Part shown: piece by piece, positions 41,151 through 48,799 of the stretch
Position numbering within the stretch: the stretch's first letter is position 1
Layout: every line of letters begins with the position of its first letter
DNA from: Amycolatopsis vancoresmycina
GTDB taxonomy: Bacteria > Actinomycetota > Actinomycetes > Mycobacteriales > Pseudonocardiaceae
Reading direction: 5' to 3'
Length of the DNA stretch: 64,000 nucleotides
NCBI RefSeq assembly: GCF_000716785.1
Contig: NZ_JNYY01000029.1
Location: 18,367-82,366, forward strand
Program-made: the position numbers and the translations under genes
Notes under the pieces: generated by a model
What the model was told of the DNA's origin: nothing
The model's input: the letters and a program-made list of their open reading frames with translations, nothing else
Database searches by the model: none

Positions 41151-43715
41151 GTGGGACGCAAATTCGGCAGGCGAGGCAAGTCCGGAGCGGGCGAGCCCCG
41201 AGACCCGGCGGCGCTGTTCGGCGCACCCCAGCCGCCCCGGCAGTCGGCTCGTCCCGTGTCCAGCACCCCGCTGGCCGACCAGCTGAGCCAGGGCTACCCG
41301 GGCGTCGACGCGGGGTACGTGGTGCTCCCGCGGTCGCTGGCGGAGGGCATGTCGCTGCCGTGGCAGCACCAGATGGCGGCGTTGCTGGCCCAGTTCCACG
41401 CGGAGCACGCTTCGCTGGCCTGGCCGATCTACCGGGTGGTGCCATCGCGGTACGAGAAGCTGGCGGACCTCGACGAGGAGCAGCTCGCGGAGGCGGGCTA
41501 CCTGGTGGAGATGGACGCCGACGGCGAGATGGTCTACCGCGAGCGAAGCGGCCGGAAGGTGGAGGACCCGGAGAACACGTCGGTGCTGGTGTCATGCCTG
41601 GACCCGATCCCGAGGCCAGGGGCCAGGCCGGCCCCACCGACGGCGGCTCCGTCGGGCCAGGCCCCGGCCCCGATGAACATCGGGCCGGCCCCGGTGTGGC
41701 GTACCGTGCCCCAGCCGCCACCGGCGCCGTCGGTGCCGGGGACACCGGAGCAGCCGCCGCCTGGTTGGGGCCGTCCAGCGGAGGGGCGGGGTGCGGAGCC
41801 GGAGGTACGGGCACCGTCCCCTCGCCATGCGGCTGCCGGGTCGCCTGCGCCGATTCCCGAGCCGGCTCGGGGGGAGAGGCCAGGGGCTTCGGGGGGCCGG
41901 GGAGTTTCGGCGGGTGGCGGGCCGGCCGAGGTGAGCCGGCCCGGGGCTGACGTGGCGCGGAACGGTGGTGGGGCGGAGGCTGCGCTCGAACCGGCGCCGG
42001 TGAGCCGGCCGGAGGTAGTCGAACCGGCGCCGTTGGATCGGCCGGATGCTGTCGAACCGGCGCGGACGAGTCGGCCGGATGTTGCTGCCTCGCCGGAATC
42101 GGCACGGCAGTCGGCGGCTGCTGAACCGGCGCCGGTTGAACCAGCGCCGGTGGAGGTGAGCCGGTCGGAGGCTGCGGCCTCGGCCGGTTCCGTGAGGCAG
42201 GACCCGCCGGAGGCCCCCGCAGCGGCACCGAGCGAGGCAAGTCATTTGGAGCCTGCCCCGGCACCGGCCGAGCCGGTGTCGCCGGAGGTGAGGGCGCCGG
42301 AGGCTGCCGCATCGGCTGCGGTTGAACCGGTGCCGGTGGAGGTGAGCCGGCCGGAGGTCGCCGCCTCGGCCGGTCCTGTGAGGCAGGACCCGCCGGAGGC
42401 TCCAGCAGCGGTCGAGGTGGCCGCGGGAGCTGCGGTTGAAGCGGCACCGAGCGAGGCAAGCCATTCGGAGGCTGCGACCTCCGCACCGGCCGAGCCGGTG
42501 CCGCAGGACACGAGGCCGCCGGAGGCGGCCGTACCGGCAGGGGAGCGGGCGCCAGGTGAGGTGGGGCAGCCGCAGGCTGCCGCCCCGGCTGAACCGGCGC
42601 CCAAGCACGCGGCGCAGCCAGAGGTAACCGCGGCGGTTGAAGGGGTCTCGAGCGAGACGGGCGGGCCGGAGGCCCCGCCCGAACCGGCGCCCCAGAATCT
42701 CGACCGGCCGCAGCCCGCCGCACCGGTTGAGCCCCCGCCGATGGAGGCGAGTCAGCCAGCGGCTGCCAGCCTGCCTGAACCGGCGCCCCAGAACCTCGAC
42801 CGGCCGCAGCCCGCCGCACCGGTCGAGCCCCCGCCGATGGAGGTGGGTCAGCCAGCGGCTGCCGGCCTGCCTGAACCGGCACCCCAGAACTTGGACCGGC
42901 CGCAGCCCGCTGCTCCGGTCGAGCCCTCGACGGCGGCTGGTCACCCGGCTGCCGCTGCCAGCCTGCACGAACCGGCACCCCAGGACTTCGGCCGGTCGGA
43001 ACATCGTCCTCCGGCTGGATCCGGAGCATGGAATGCTGCCCGCCTGGAAGCCACCGAACCGGTGCCCTCCAACGAACCTGAGGCACCGACCTCCACCGCC
43101 TTCGTGGCCGGGAACGCGCCCCAGCCTGAGGCTCCCGTGCCCCCAGCGGCGGAACAGCAGCCGACCGCACCAGCGGCGCCCGAGCCCCAGCCTGCCCCGA
43201 CCGCCGCACCGCAGCCGACCGCCGCGCCACCCCCGCCGGTAGCGCCCCCTCCGGTGGTCGGTTCCCAGCTGCCCCGGCCCCCCTGGGGCACGCCCGATCT
43301 GCAGGCCCCCACTGCACCAGCCCAAGAGATCGGTCCACCGCAGGGCATCACCCCCCAAGGCCCGGCTTCGAACCCGCCCCGGGAAACCACCCCGCCAGGA
43401 CCTCCCAAGCCCGTCTTCCCCGGCCCGGAGTCCACCCCCCAACCCTTCCCCGCCCGCCACGCCGCCCCGGCACGGCCGGTCTTCCCCGGCCCCGGCACCA
43501 TGCCGCCCGTTCCGCCCGCGCCGAACGCCCGGCCCGTCTTCCCCGGGCGGGACACCCCGCTTCCGCAACCCACCCGGCAGGAGCCCGAGACCCCGCCCCG
43601 CGGTACTCCGCGTGGCTGGTTCGACGAGTTCCCTGAACAGCCCGATCCCGAAGAACCGCAGGACTTCGGCCCCACCGGGCAGCCGACCGAGATCCCGTAC
43701 CGGTACAAGCGCTGA
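41151..43715 (+). CDS. Very long Pro/Ala/Glu-rich repeat protein of the secretion operon
   Basis: An 854-residue protein. The first 150 residues look globular (DAGYVVLPRSLAEGMSLPWQHQ, YRVVPSRYEKLADLDEEQLAEAGY). The remaining 700 are low-complexity Pro/Ala/Glu with internal repeats, including 96-bp units at 42681-43000 and a longer imperfect repeat upstream. A C-terminal FDEFPEQPDPEEPQDFGP tail ends the protein. No signal peptide or membrane span is seen, so it is probably a cytoplasmic extended spacer or scaffold. The GTG at 41151 follows an AGAGGA site. No family is recognised. Confidence 0.75.
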   Translation: MGRKFGRRGKSGAGEPRDPAALFGAPQPPRQSARPVSSTPLADQLSQGYPGVDAGYVVLPRSLAEGMSLPWQHQMAALLAQFHAEHASLAWPIYRVVPSRYEKLADLDEEQLAEAGYLVEMDADGEMVYRERSGRKVEDPENTSVLVSCLDPIPRPGARPAPPTAAPSGQAPAPMNIGPAPVWRTVPQPPPAPSVPGTPEQPPPGWGRPAEGRGAEPEVRAPSPRHAAAGSPAPIPEPARGERPGASGGRGVSAGGGPAEVSRPGADVARNGGGAEAALEPAPVSRPEVVEPAPLDRPDAVEPARTSRPDVAASPESARQSAAAEPAPVEPAPVEVSRSEAAASAGSVRQDPPEAPAAAPSEASHLEPAPAPAEPVSPEVRAPEAAASAAVEPVPVEVSRPEVAASAGPVRQDPPEAPAAVEVAAGAAVEAAPSEASHSEAATSAPAEPVPQDTRPPEAAVPAGERAPGEVGQPQAAAPAEPAPKHAAQPEVTAAVEGVSSETGGPEAPPEPAPQNLDRPQPAAPVEPPPMEASQPAAASLPEPAPQNLDRPQPAAPVEPPPMEVGQPAAAGLPEPAPQNLDRPQPAAPVEPSTAAGHPAAAASLHEPAPQDFGRSEHRPPAGSGAWNAARLEATEPVPSNEPEAPTSTAFVAGNAPQPEAPVPPAAEQQPTAPAAPEPQPAPTAAPQPTAAPPPPVAPPPVVGSQLPRPPWGTPDLQAPTAPAQEIGPPQGITPQGPASNPPRETTPPGPPKPVFPGPESTPQPFPARHAAPARPVFPGPGTMPPVPPAPNARPVFPGRDTPLPQPTRQEPETPPRGTPRGWFDEFPEQPDPEEPQDFGPTGQPTEIPYRYKR
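42681..43000 (+). repeat. 96-bp coding tandem repeats
   Basis: Units begin at 42681, 42777, 42873 and 42969, exactly 96 bp (32 codons) apart. The protein unit begins EPAPQNLDRPQPAAPVEP. The fourth is partial and diverged (EPAPQDFGR). The first two copies are nearly identical at DNA level, indicating recent expansion. Confidence 0.9.
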
Positions 43716-43746
43716 AAAACCGGCCCGGGGATGCGAACCTTGGACC

Positions 43747-43932
43747 ATGGCCAAAGACCCGAACCCGGACCCGGGGTGGTACTACAACACCCGCACCCAC
43801 GAGGTCGAGCACCTCGAACGCAGCCGCGGCATCGACCTGCTCGGCCCCTACCCGGACGAGGCCACCGCCCGGCGCGCTCTCGAGATCGCTCGTGAGCGCA
43901 CCCGGCGGGCCGATGCCGAGGACGACGACTAG
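43747..43932 (+). CDS. Small SPOR-like protein
   Basis: A 61-residue protein: WYYNTRTHEVEHLERSRGIDLLGPYPDEATARRALEIARERTRR. It resembles small actinobacterial proteins with a single SPOR-like alpha/beta motif, whose role is unknown. It starts 31 bp after the repeat protein and converges with the next gene, sharing CTAG at the two stops (43929-43932). Confidence 0.75.
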   Translation: MAKDPNPDPGWYYNTRTHEVEHLERSRGIDLLGPYPDEATARRALEIARERTRRADAEDDD

Positions 43933-44873
43933 ACCACCGGCTGCGGGCCCGGCACGAACTCCGGGTCCACCTGCGACGCGAGGTCGGCGCCCGCCCAGGC
44001 GCGGGCGTTCCGCAGGTGGAACTCGACCGCCTGGCGCTGGTAGCGCGCCCAGTCGCGCTGCTCCGCGTCCACCGTCACCAGCATCGAACGCAGCGTCGAG
44101 AGGTTGCGCGGCTCGAGCTCGGCGATCGGCCGGGCCGTGCCGCGCTCCGCCGCGCGCACGTGCCCCGATGCCGAAATCCACCCCAGCAACGCGGAGCCGA
44201 CCTGGTCCTGCAGGAACTCGACGTCCTCCGCGTCCGTCACCTTGTTGCCGACCACCACCAGCCGCACGCCGTAGTCGCGTGCGTGGTCCGCGTACTGGCG
44301 GTACACCCCCACACTCCGGACCGTCGGCTCGCACACCAGGAACGTCACGTCGAACCGGGTGAACAGCCCCGAAGCGAACGCGTCCGCGCCCGCCGTCATG
44401 TCCATTACGACGTACTCGCCCTCGACGTCCACCAGGTGGTTCAGCAGCAGCTCCGCCGCCCCCACCTTCGAGTGGTAGCACTTGACGCCGAGGTCGTCCT
44501 CGTCGAACTGCCCCGTGACGCCGAGCCGGACCCCGCCCAGCTGCCGGAAGCACGCCGAGAACACCGGGTTGTCCTCGAACGGCCGGACCAGCCGCGACCC
44601 GCGGCCCGGTGGGGTCGTCTTGATCATCGACGCCGGGTCGGGGATCCGCGGGTTGTCGCCCCGCAGGTAGTCCTTGATCAGGGCCATGTTGTCGCCGAGC
44701 GTCGGCCAGGCGAGCGCTTCCTCCTCGGTCGCGCCGAGCGCCACCGCGAGGTGCTGGTTGATGTCGGCGTCGATGGCCAGCACCGGCAGCCCGGCGTCGG
44801 CGAGGTACGCGACGAACAGCGACGACAACGTGGTCTTGCCGCTGCCGCCCTTGCCGACGAACGCGATCTTCAC
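43929..44873 (-). CDS. CooC/ParA-like P-loop ATPase
   Basis: A 314-residue deviant Walker ATPase starting MKIAFVGKGGSGKTTLSS, with IDADINQHLAVALGA and the later YVVMDMTAGADAFASG. Closest in style are CooC-type ATPases that load nickel into CO dehydrogenase, but no such enzyme is nearby. I prefer the GTG at 44873 over the ATG at 44909 because that ATG falls inside a Zur-like palindrome and lacks a ribosome site. A role with the adjacent secretion-like operon (ParA-like positioning) is an alternative to metal trafficking. Confidence 0.85.
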   Translation of the reverse strand: MKIAFVGKGGSGKTTLSSLFVAYLADAGLPVLAIDADINQHLAVALGATEEEALAWPTLGDNMALIKDYLRGDNPRIPDPASMIKTTPPGRGSRLVRPFEDNPVFSACFRQLGGVRLGVTGQFDEDDLGVKCYHSKVGAAELLLNHLVDVEGEYVVMDMTAGADAFASGLFTRFDVTFLVCEPTVRSVGVYRQYADHARDYGVRLVVVGNKVTDAEDVEFLQDQVGSALLGWISASGHVRAAERGTARPIAELEPRNLSTLRSMLVTVDAEQRDWARYQRQAVEFHLRNARAWAGADLASQVDPEFVPGPQPVV

Positions 44874-44891
44874 AGGAGAGACCTTTCTGGC

Positions 44892-44910
44892 AATGAAGAC
44901 GGTTTTCATT
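44892..44910. promoter_or_regulatory. Zur/Fur-like operator upstream of the CooC-like gene
   Basis: AATGAAGAC-G-GTTTTCATT is a 19-bp palindrome with one mismatch, 19 bp before the GTG. It resembles actinobacterial Zur boxes (TGAAAATGATTTTCA core). AT-rich sequence here contrasts with its surroundings. Confidence 0.5.
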
Positions 44911-44976
44911 TTACCCGCGCAACGTACACCCGACCGGCCCGCGCCCGATCGGGCGATCTCCGGGCCCGGAGCGGGT

Positions 44977-44982
44977 TAGGGT
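44977..44982 (+). promoter_or_regulatory. -10 hexamer TAGGGT, leaderless RNB gene
   Basis: TAGGGT followed by six bases and the GTG at 44989, as before 428 and 32248. Confidence 0.5.
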
Positions 44983-44988
44983 TGGGGG

Positions 44989-46407
44989 GTGCCTCCCCTC
45001 GTGATCAGGACACACTCGGCGGGCGGGGACTTCGGCCCCCTGCGTGCCGAGTTTTCGCTGCCGGAGTCGTTCGGGCCCGAGGTGCTGGCCGAGGCGGAGG
45101 CGGCGGTCCTCGACCCGCTCGCCAGCGCGGGCCCCCGCGAGGACGCGACGGACCTTCCCTTCGTCACCATCGACCCGCCCGGGTCCAAGGACCTCGACCA
45201 GGCGATGGTCGTCGAGAAGACCGCGCACGGCTTCCGCGTGCACTACGCCATCGCCGACCTCGCCGCGTTCGTCCCGCCCGGCGGCGCGCTCGACCGCGAA
45301 TCCCGCCTGCGCGGGCAGACGCTCTACCTGCCCGACGGCAACGTCCCGCTGCACCCGCCGGTGCTCTCCGAAGGCGCGGCGAGCCTGCTGCCCGGCGAGG
45401 TCCGGCCCGCGGTGCTCTGGACCATCGAGACCGACGACGCCGGCGAGCCGACCGCCACCCGCGTCCGCCGCGCGCTGGTCCGGTCCACCGAGCAGTTCGA
45501 CTACGAGACGGTGCAGGCCGCGCTCGACGCCGGGAACCCGCACCCGTCGGTGGCCGCGCTGCCGGAGCTGGGACGGCGGCGGCGCGAGCTGGCCGTCCGG
45601 CGCGGCGCGGTCGAGCTGCAGCTGCCGGAGCAGGAGATCACCGGCGACCCGGACGGCGGCTGGGTGCTCGCCCGCCGCCCGCGCACCGCCGTCGACGCGT
45701 GGAACGCCGAGATTTCGCTGCTCACCGGGATGGCCGCGGCGCGGATCATGCTCGACGCGCGGATCGGCGTCCTCCGGACGTTGCCCGACCCGGAACCGGA
45801 GGCCGTCGACTGGCTGCGCCGCTCGGCCGAAGCGCTGGGCATCGCCTGGGCGCCGGGAGCGACCGTGTCGGAGTTCCTGTCCCGATTGGACCCGGGCCAG
45901 CCGGCGTCGATGGCCCTCTACGCCGACACGACCCGGCTGCTGCGCGGCGCGGGCTACACGGCGTTCGACGGCGAGCTGCCGTCGCTGACGACGCACGCGG
46001 GCATCGGCGGCGCGTACGCGCACGTCACGGCGCCGATCCGGCGGCTGGTCGACCGGTTCGCCACGGAGATCTGCCTCGCCGTCTCGGCCGGCCGCGAGGT
46101 CCCGGCGTGGGTGCGGGCGGCGCTGGCGGACGTCCCGGAGCGGATGAGCGCGTCGGACGCGCTGGCCGCGAAGGTCGAACGGGCGTGCATCGACCAGGTC
46201 GAGGCGTGGGTGCTGGCTGAGCACGTCGGCGGCGAGTTCAGCGCGGTGGTGCTGCGCGCGGACGAGAACAAGGCGGAGATCCTGGTCGAGGACCCGACGG
46301 TGATGGCGAAGTGCGCGGGGGAGCGGCTGACCGCGGGCGAGCGGATCGCGGTCCGGCTCACCGCGGTCGACGTCGAGAAGCGGAAGGTGTCGTTCGAGCG
46401 CGCATGA
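44989..46407 (+). CDS. RNB-domain ribonuclease (RNase II/R type), short form
   Basis: A 472-residue 3'-5' exoribonuclease core. The catalytic aspartate motif TIDPPGSKDLDQAM lies near residues 63-76, followed by VHYAIADLAAFV, LPDGNVPLHPPVLSE and GAYAHVTAPIRRLVDRF. The cold-shock and S1 domains of full RNase II/R are absent or minimal, which is usual for this actinobacterial form. Its stop overlaps the next start (ATGA). Confidence 0.9.
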   Translation: MPPLVIRTHSAGGDFGPLRAEFSLPESFGPEVLAEAEAAVLDPLASAGPREDATDLPFVTIDPPGSKDLDQAMVVEKTAHGFRVHYAIADLAAFVPPGGALDRESRLRGQTLYLPDGNVPLHPPVLSEGAASLLPGEVRPAVLWTIETDDAGEPTATRVRRALVRSTEQFDYETVQAALDAGNPHPSVAALPELGRRRRELAVRRGAVELQLPEQEITGDPDGGWVLARRPRTAVDAWNAEISLLTGMAAARIMLDARIGVLRTLPDPEPEAVDWLRRSAEALGIAWAPGATVSEFLSRLDPGQPASMALYADTTRLLRGAGYTAFDGELPSLTTHAGIGGAYAHVTAPIRRLVDRFATEICLAVSAGREVPAWVRAALADVPERMSASDALAAKVERACIDQVEAWVLAEHVGGEFSAVVLRADENKAEILVEDPTVMAKCAGERLTAGERIAVRLTAVDVEKRKVSFERA

Positions 46408-47177
46408 CGTACCTCGTCGACGACCTCGGAGAACCGGTGCCGGTGCGCGGCCCGGCTTCCCGAGTCGTGTCCCTGGTGCCGTCACTGACCGAAGCGGTCG
46501 AGGTCAGCGCACCCGGCCGCCTCGCCGGCGCGACGGACTACTGCACCCATCCGTCCACTTTGGACGTCACACGGGTGGGTGGCTCGAAGTACCCGAAGCT
46601 GGACCGGGTGCTCGACCTGGCGCCGGACCTGGTGCTGGCCAACGCGGAGGAGAACCGCCCGGAGGACGTGGAACGCCTGCGCGCCAACGGAATCCCGGTC
46701 TGGGTGATGGCCGCGGCGGCGACGGTCCCGGCGGCGCTGGGGTCATTGCGGCGGATCCTGACGCAGGCGTACGAACTGGACGAGCCGGAGTGGCTGGTCA
46801 CGGCGGAGGAGGTCTGGCGCGAGACCCGGCCGGTCCGGTTCCACGCGGTGGTGCCGGTGTGGCGCAAGCCGTGGATAGTGCTGGGCCGCGACACGTTCGC
46901 GGGGGAAGTCCTGCGCCGGCTGGGCGTGGCGAACGCGTACGCGACGGCGGAGGAGCGCTACCCGCGCCCGGACGTGGAGGAACTGCGGGCCCGGTTCGCG
47001 GCGGACGCGGACCTGCTGGTGCTGCCGGACGAGCCGTACGTGTTCACCGAGGAGGACGGCCCGGACCACTTCCCGGAGGCGCGGTACGTCCTGGTCTCGG
47101 GGCGGTACCTCACGTGGTACGGCCCGTCCCTCGTCGAGGCGCACGAGGCTCTCACCGCCGTGCTGGCCGGGCTCTGA
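46404..47177 (+). CDS. Helical-backbone metal receptor-like protein (BtuF/FhuD fold), no signal peptide
   Basis: A 257-residue protein of the cobalamin/siderophore-binding fold (RVVSLVPSLTEAV, GATDYCTHP, PDLVLANAEENRPEDVERLRANGIPVWV). These are normally exported binding proteins, yet here there is no signal sequence or lipobox, and no transporter gene is adjacent. It is coupled to the RNB nuclease by ATGA overlap. A cytoplasmic corrinoid- or metal-binding role is possible, but no function can be assigned. Confidence 0.82.
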   Translation: MTYLVDDLGEPVPVRGPASRVVSLVPSLTEAVEVSAPGRLAGATDYCTHPSTLDVTRVGGSKYPKLDRVLDLAPDLVLANAEENRPEDVERLRANGIPVWVMAAAATVPAALGSLRRILTQAYELDEPEWLVTAEEVWRETRPVRFHAVVPVWRKPWIVLGRDTFAGEVLRRLGVANAYATAEERYPRPDVEELRARFAADADLLVLPDEPYVFTEEDGPDHFPEARYVLVSGRYLTWYGPSLVEAHEALTAVLAGL

Positions 47178-47183
47178 GGGCCG

Positions 47184-47366
47184 GTCGGCGAGTCGGTTCG
47201 CGAGCAGCGCGGGTCCGTGCGCGGGGTTCAGCCAGATCCGCAGCCGCCTGCGGCTCCACCGGGAGAGCCGCAGCGACTGCTCGACGTAGCCGGCAGGCTT
47301 CGCCTGGCGCGGGGCCGCCCACGGGCTCAGCGGGCCGTCCACGTCGAGCAGGATCAGCGGTCTCAC
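47184..47366 (-). pseudogene. N-terminal fragment of a HAD-like hydrolase gene
   Basis: On the - strand a GTG start opens MRPLILLDVDGPLSPWAAP, then WLNPAHGPALLA. This is the start of a family of about 170-residue HAD-like actinobacterial proteins (DVDGPLNP...LNPAHGPLLL). After about 60 residues the frame runs into the 3' end of the BtuF-like gene on the other strand and homology stops, so the gene is truncated. It lies just downstream of the aldehyde dehydrogenase stop. Confidence 0.5.
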
Positions 47367-47371
47367 ACGGC

Positions 47372-48799
47372 TTACAGCGTCAGACCCGTCAGGACCGTTA
47401 CCCGCTCCTCCGTGAAGTCCGCCATCGCCGCCGCGGGGCCTTCACGGCCCACGCCCGAGTCCTTCACCCCGCCGTACGGCATCTGGTCCGCGCGGAAGCT
47501 CGGCACGTCACCCACGATCACGCCCCCCACCTGCAAGGCCGCTGACACCTCGAACGCCGTCGGCAGATCGCGCGTGAACACGCCCGCCTGCAGCCCGAAC
47601 CGGGACGCGTTGATCCGCTCGACCCCCTCCGCCACCGAGGACACCCGGACCAGCGAAACCACCGGCCCGAACACCTCCTCCGCCATCACCGACGCGTCCT
47701 CGGGCACGTCCGCGAGCACCGTCGGCTCCACCGTCGCCCCCGACTGACCGCCGCCGGTGAGCAGCGTCGCGCCCGACGAAACCGCCTCGGAAACCCAAGC
47801 GGCAACCCGGGAAGCCGCGTCGAGGTTGATCAGCGGCCCGACGTCGACACCGTCAGCACGCGGATCGCCCACCCCCAGCGCGCGGACCTGGGAAAGGACC
47901 TTCTCGGTCAGAGCGTCGTAAACGGAGTCGTGGACGTACACCCGCTGCACCGAGATGCACGACTGCCCCGCCTGGTACATCGCGAACGTCGCGATGCGCT
48001 GGGCCGCGAAGTCCAGGTCCGGCCAATCCGGACAGACCAGGACCGCCGCGTTGCCGCCCAGTTCCAGTGCCACGTGCTTGCGGGGCACGCGGTCGCGGAT
48101 CGCCCAGCCCACCGGGACCGAACCCGTGAACGACACCACCGGCAGCCGCGGGTCCTCGACCAGCTGCGACGACGTCTCGTTGTCCACCGGCAGGATCGAC
48201 CACGAGCCCGCCGGGAGGTCCGTCGCGGCCAGGATCTCGCCCAGCAGCAACGCCGTCAGCGGGGTCGCCGGCGCGGGCTTGAGCACGATCGGGGCGCCTG
48301 CCGCGATCGCCGGGGCCACCTTGTGCGCCACCAGGTTCAGCGGGAAGTTGAACGGCGTGATGCCCAGCACCGGCCCGCGCGGCACGCGCCGGACCAGGGC
48401 CAGCCGTCCGGTGCCGCCCGCGTCCGTGTCCAGGCGCTGCAGTTCGCCCGAGAACCGGCGGGCCTCCTCCGCCGCCCAGCGGAACGTCGACACCGCGCGC
48501 CCCACCTCGCCGCGGGCCCACTTCAGGGGCTTGCCCGACTCCGCCGTGATCAACGCGGCGATCTCTTCGGACCGCTCACCCAGGGAACGGGACACGTGGT
48601 CCAGCGCACCGGCACGGACGTGCGCGGGCAGCGTGGCGAACTCGGCGGCGACGTCGGCCGCGGCCTGGACCGCGGCTTCGACGTCCGCCGCCGACGGGAC
48701 GAAGTGCGACCCGGCGGACGAGCCGTCGAACGGGTGGTGGACGACGGCCGTCGCACCGGCGGTCACCGGCTTGCCGGCGATCCAGAACGGGAAGGTCAT
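47372..48799 (-). CDS. NAD(P)-dependent aldehyde dehydrogenase, succinate-semialdehyde type
   Basis: A 475-residue ALDH: cofactor segment GITPFNFPLNLVAHKV, general base Glu in HVALELGGNAA, and nucleophile Cys in YQAGQSCISVQRV. It starts by ATGA overlap with the gabT stop and is cotranscribed with it. In context it should oxidise succinate semialdehyde from GABA transamination to succinate. The AGQSCISVQR active-site form is also seen in lactaldehyde and phosphonoacetaldehyde dehydrogenases, so the assignment is by neighbourhood. Confidence 0.85.
   Translation of the reverse strand: MTFPFWIAGKPVTAGATAVVHHPFDGSSAGSHFVPSAADVEAAVQAAADVAAEFATLPAHVRAGALDHVSRSLGERSEEIAALITAESGKPLKWARGEVGRAVSTFRWAAEEARRFSGELQRLDTDAGGTGRLALVRRVPRGPVLGITPFNFPLNLVAHKVAPAIAAGAPIVLKPAPATPLTALLLGEILAATDLPAGSWSILPVDNETSSQLVEDPRLPVVSFTGSVPVGWAIRDRVPRKHVALELGGNAAVLVCPDWPDLDFAAQRIATFAMYQAGQSCISVQRVYVHDSVYDALTEKVLSQVRALGVGDPRADGVDVGPLINLDAASRVAAWVSEAVSSGATLLTGGGQSGATVEPTVLADVPEDASVMAEEVFGPVVSLVRVSSVAEGVERINASRFGLQAGVFTRDLPTAFEVSAALQVGGVIVGDVPSFRADQMPYGGVKDSGVGREGPAAAMADFTEERVTVLTGLTL

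Noticed and set aside
41592..43754. Long antisense frame opposite the Pro-rich protein
   Set aside because: It mirrors the repeat structure of the + strand gene and has a Gly/Arg-biased composition with no recognisable domain.
33556..43932. Reading the secretion-like operon as an integrative conjugative element
   Set aside because: No relaxase, integrase, replication gene, tRNA-linked attachment site or shift in base composition is visible at its borders.
44873..44909. ATG at 44909 as the start of the CooC-like ATPase
   Set aside because: It lies inside the Zur-like palindrome and has no ribosome site, while the GTG at 44873 begins the usual family N-terminus.
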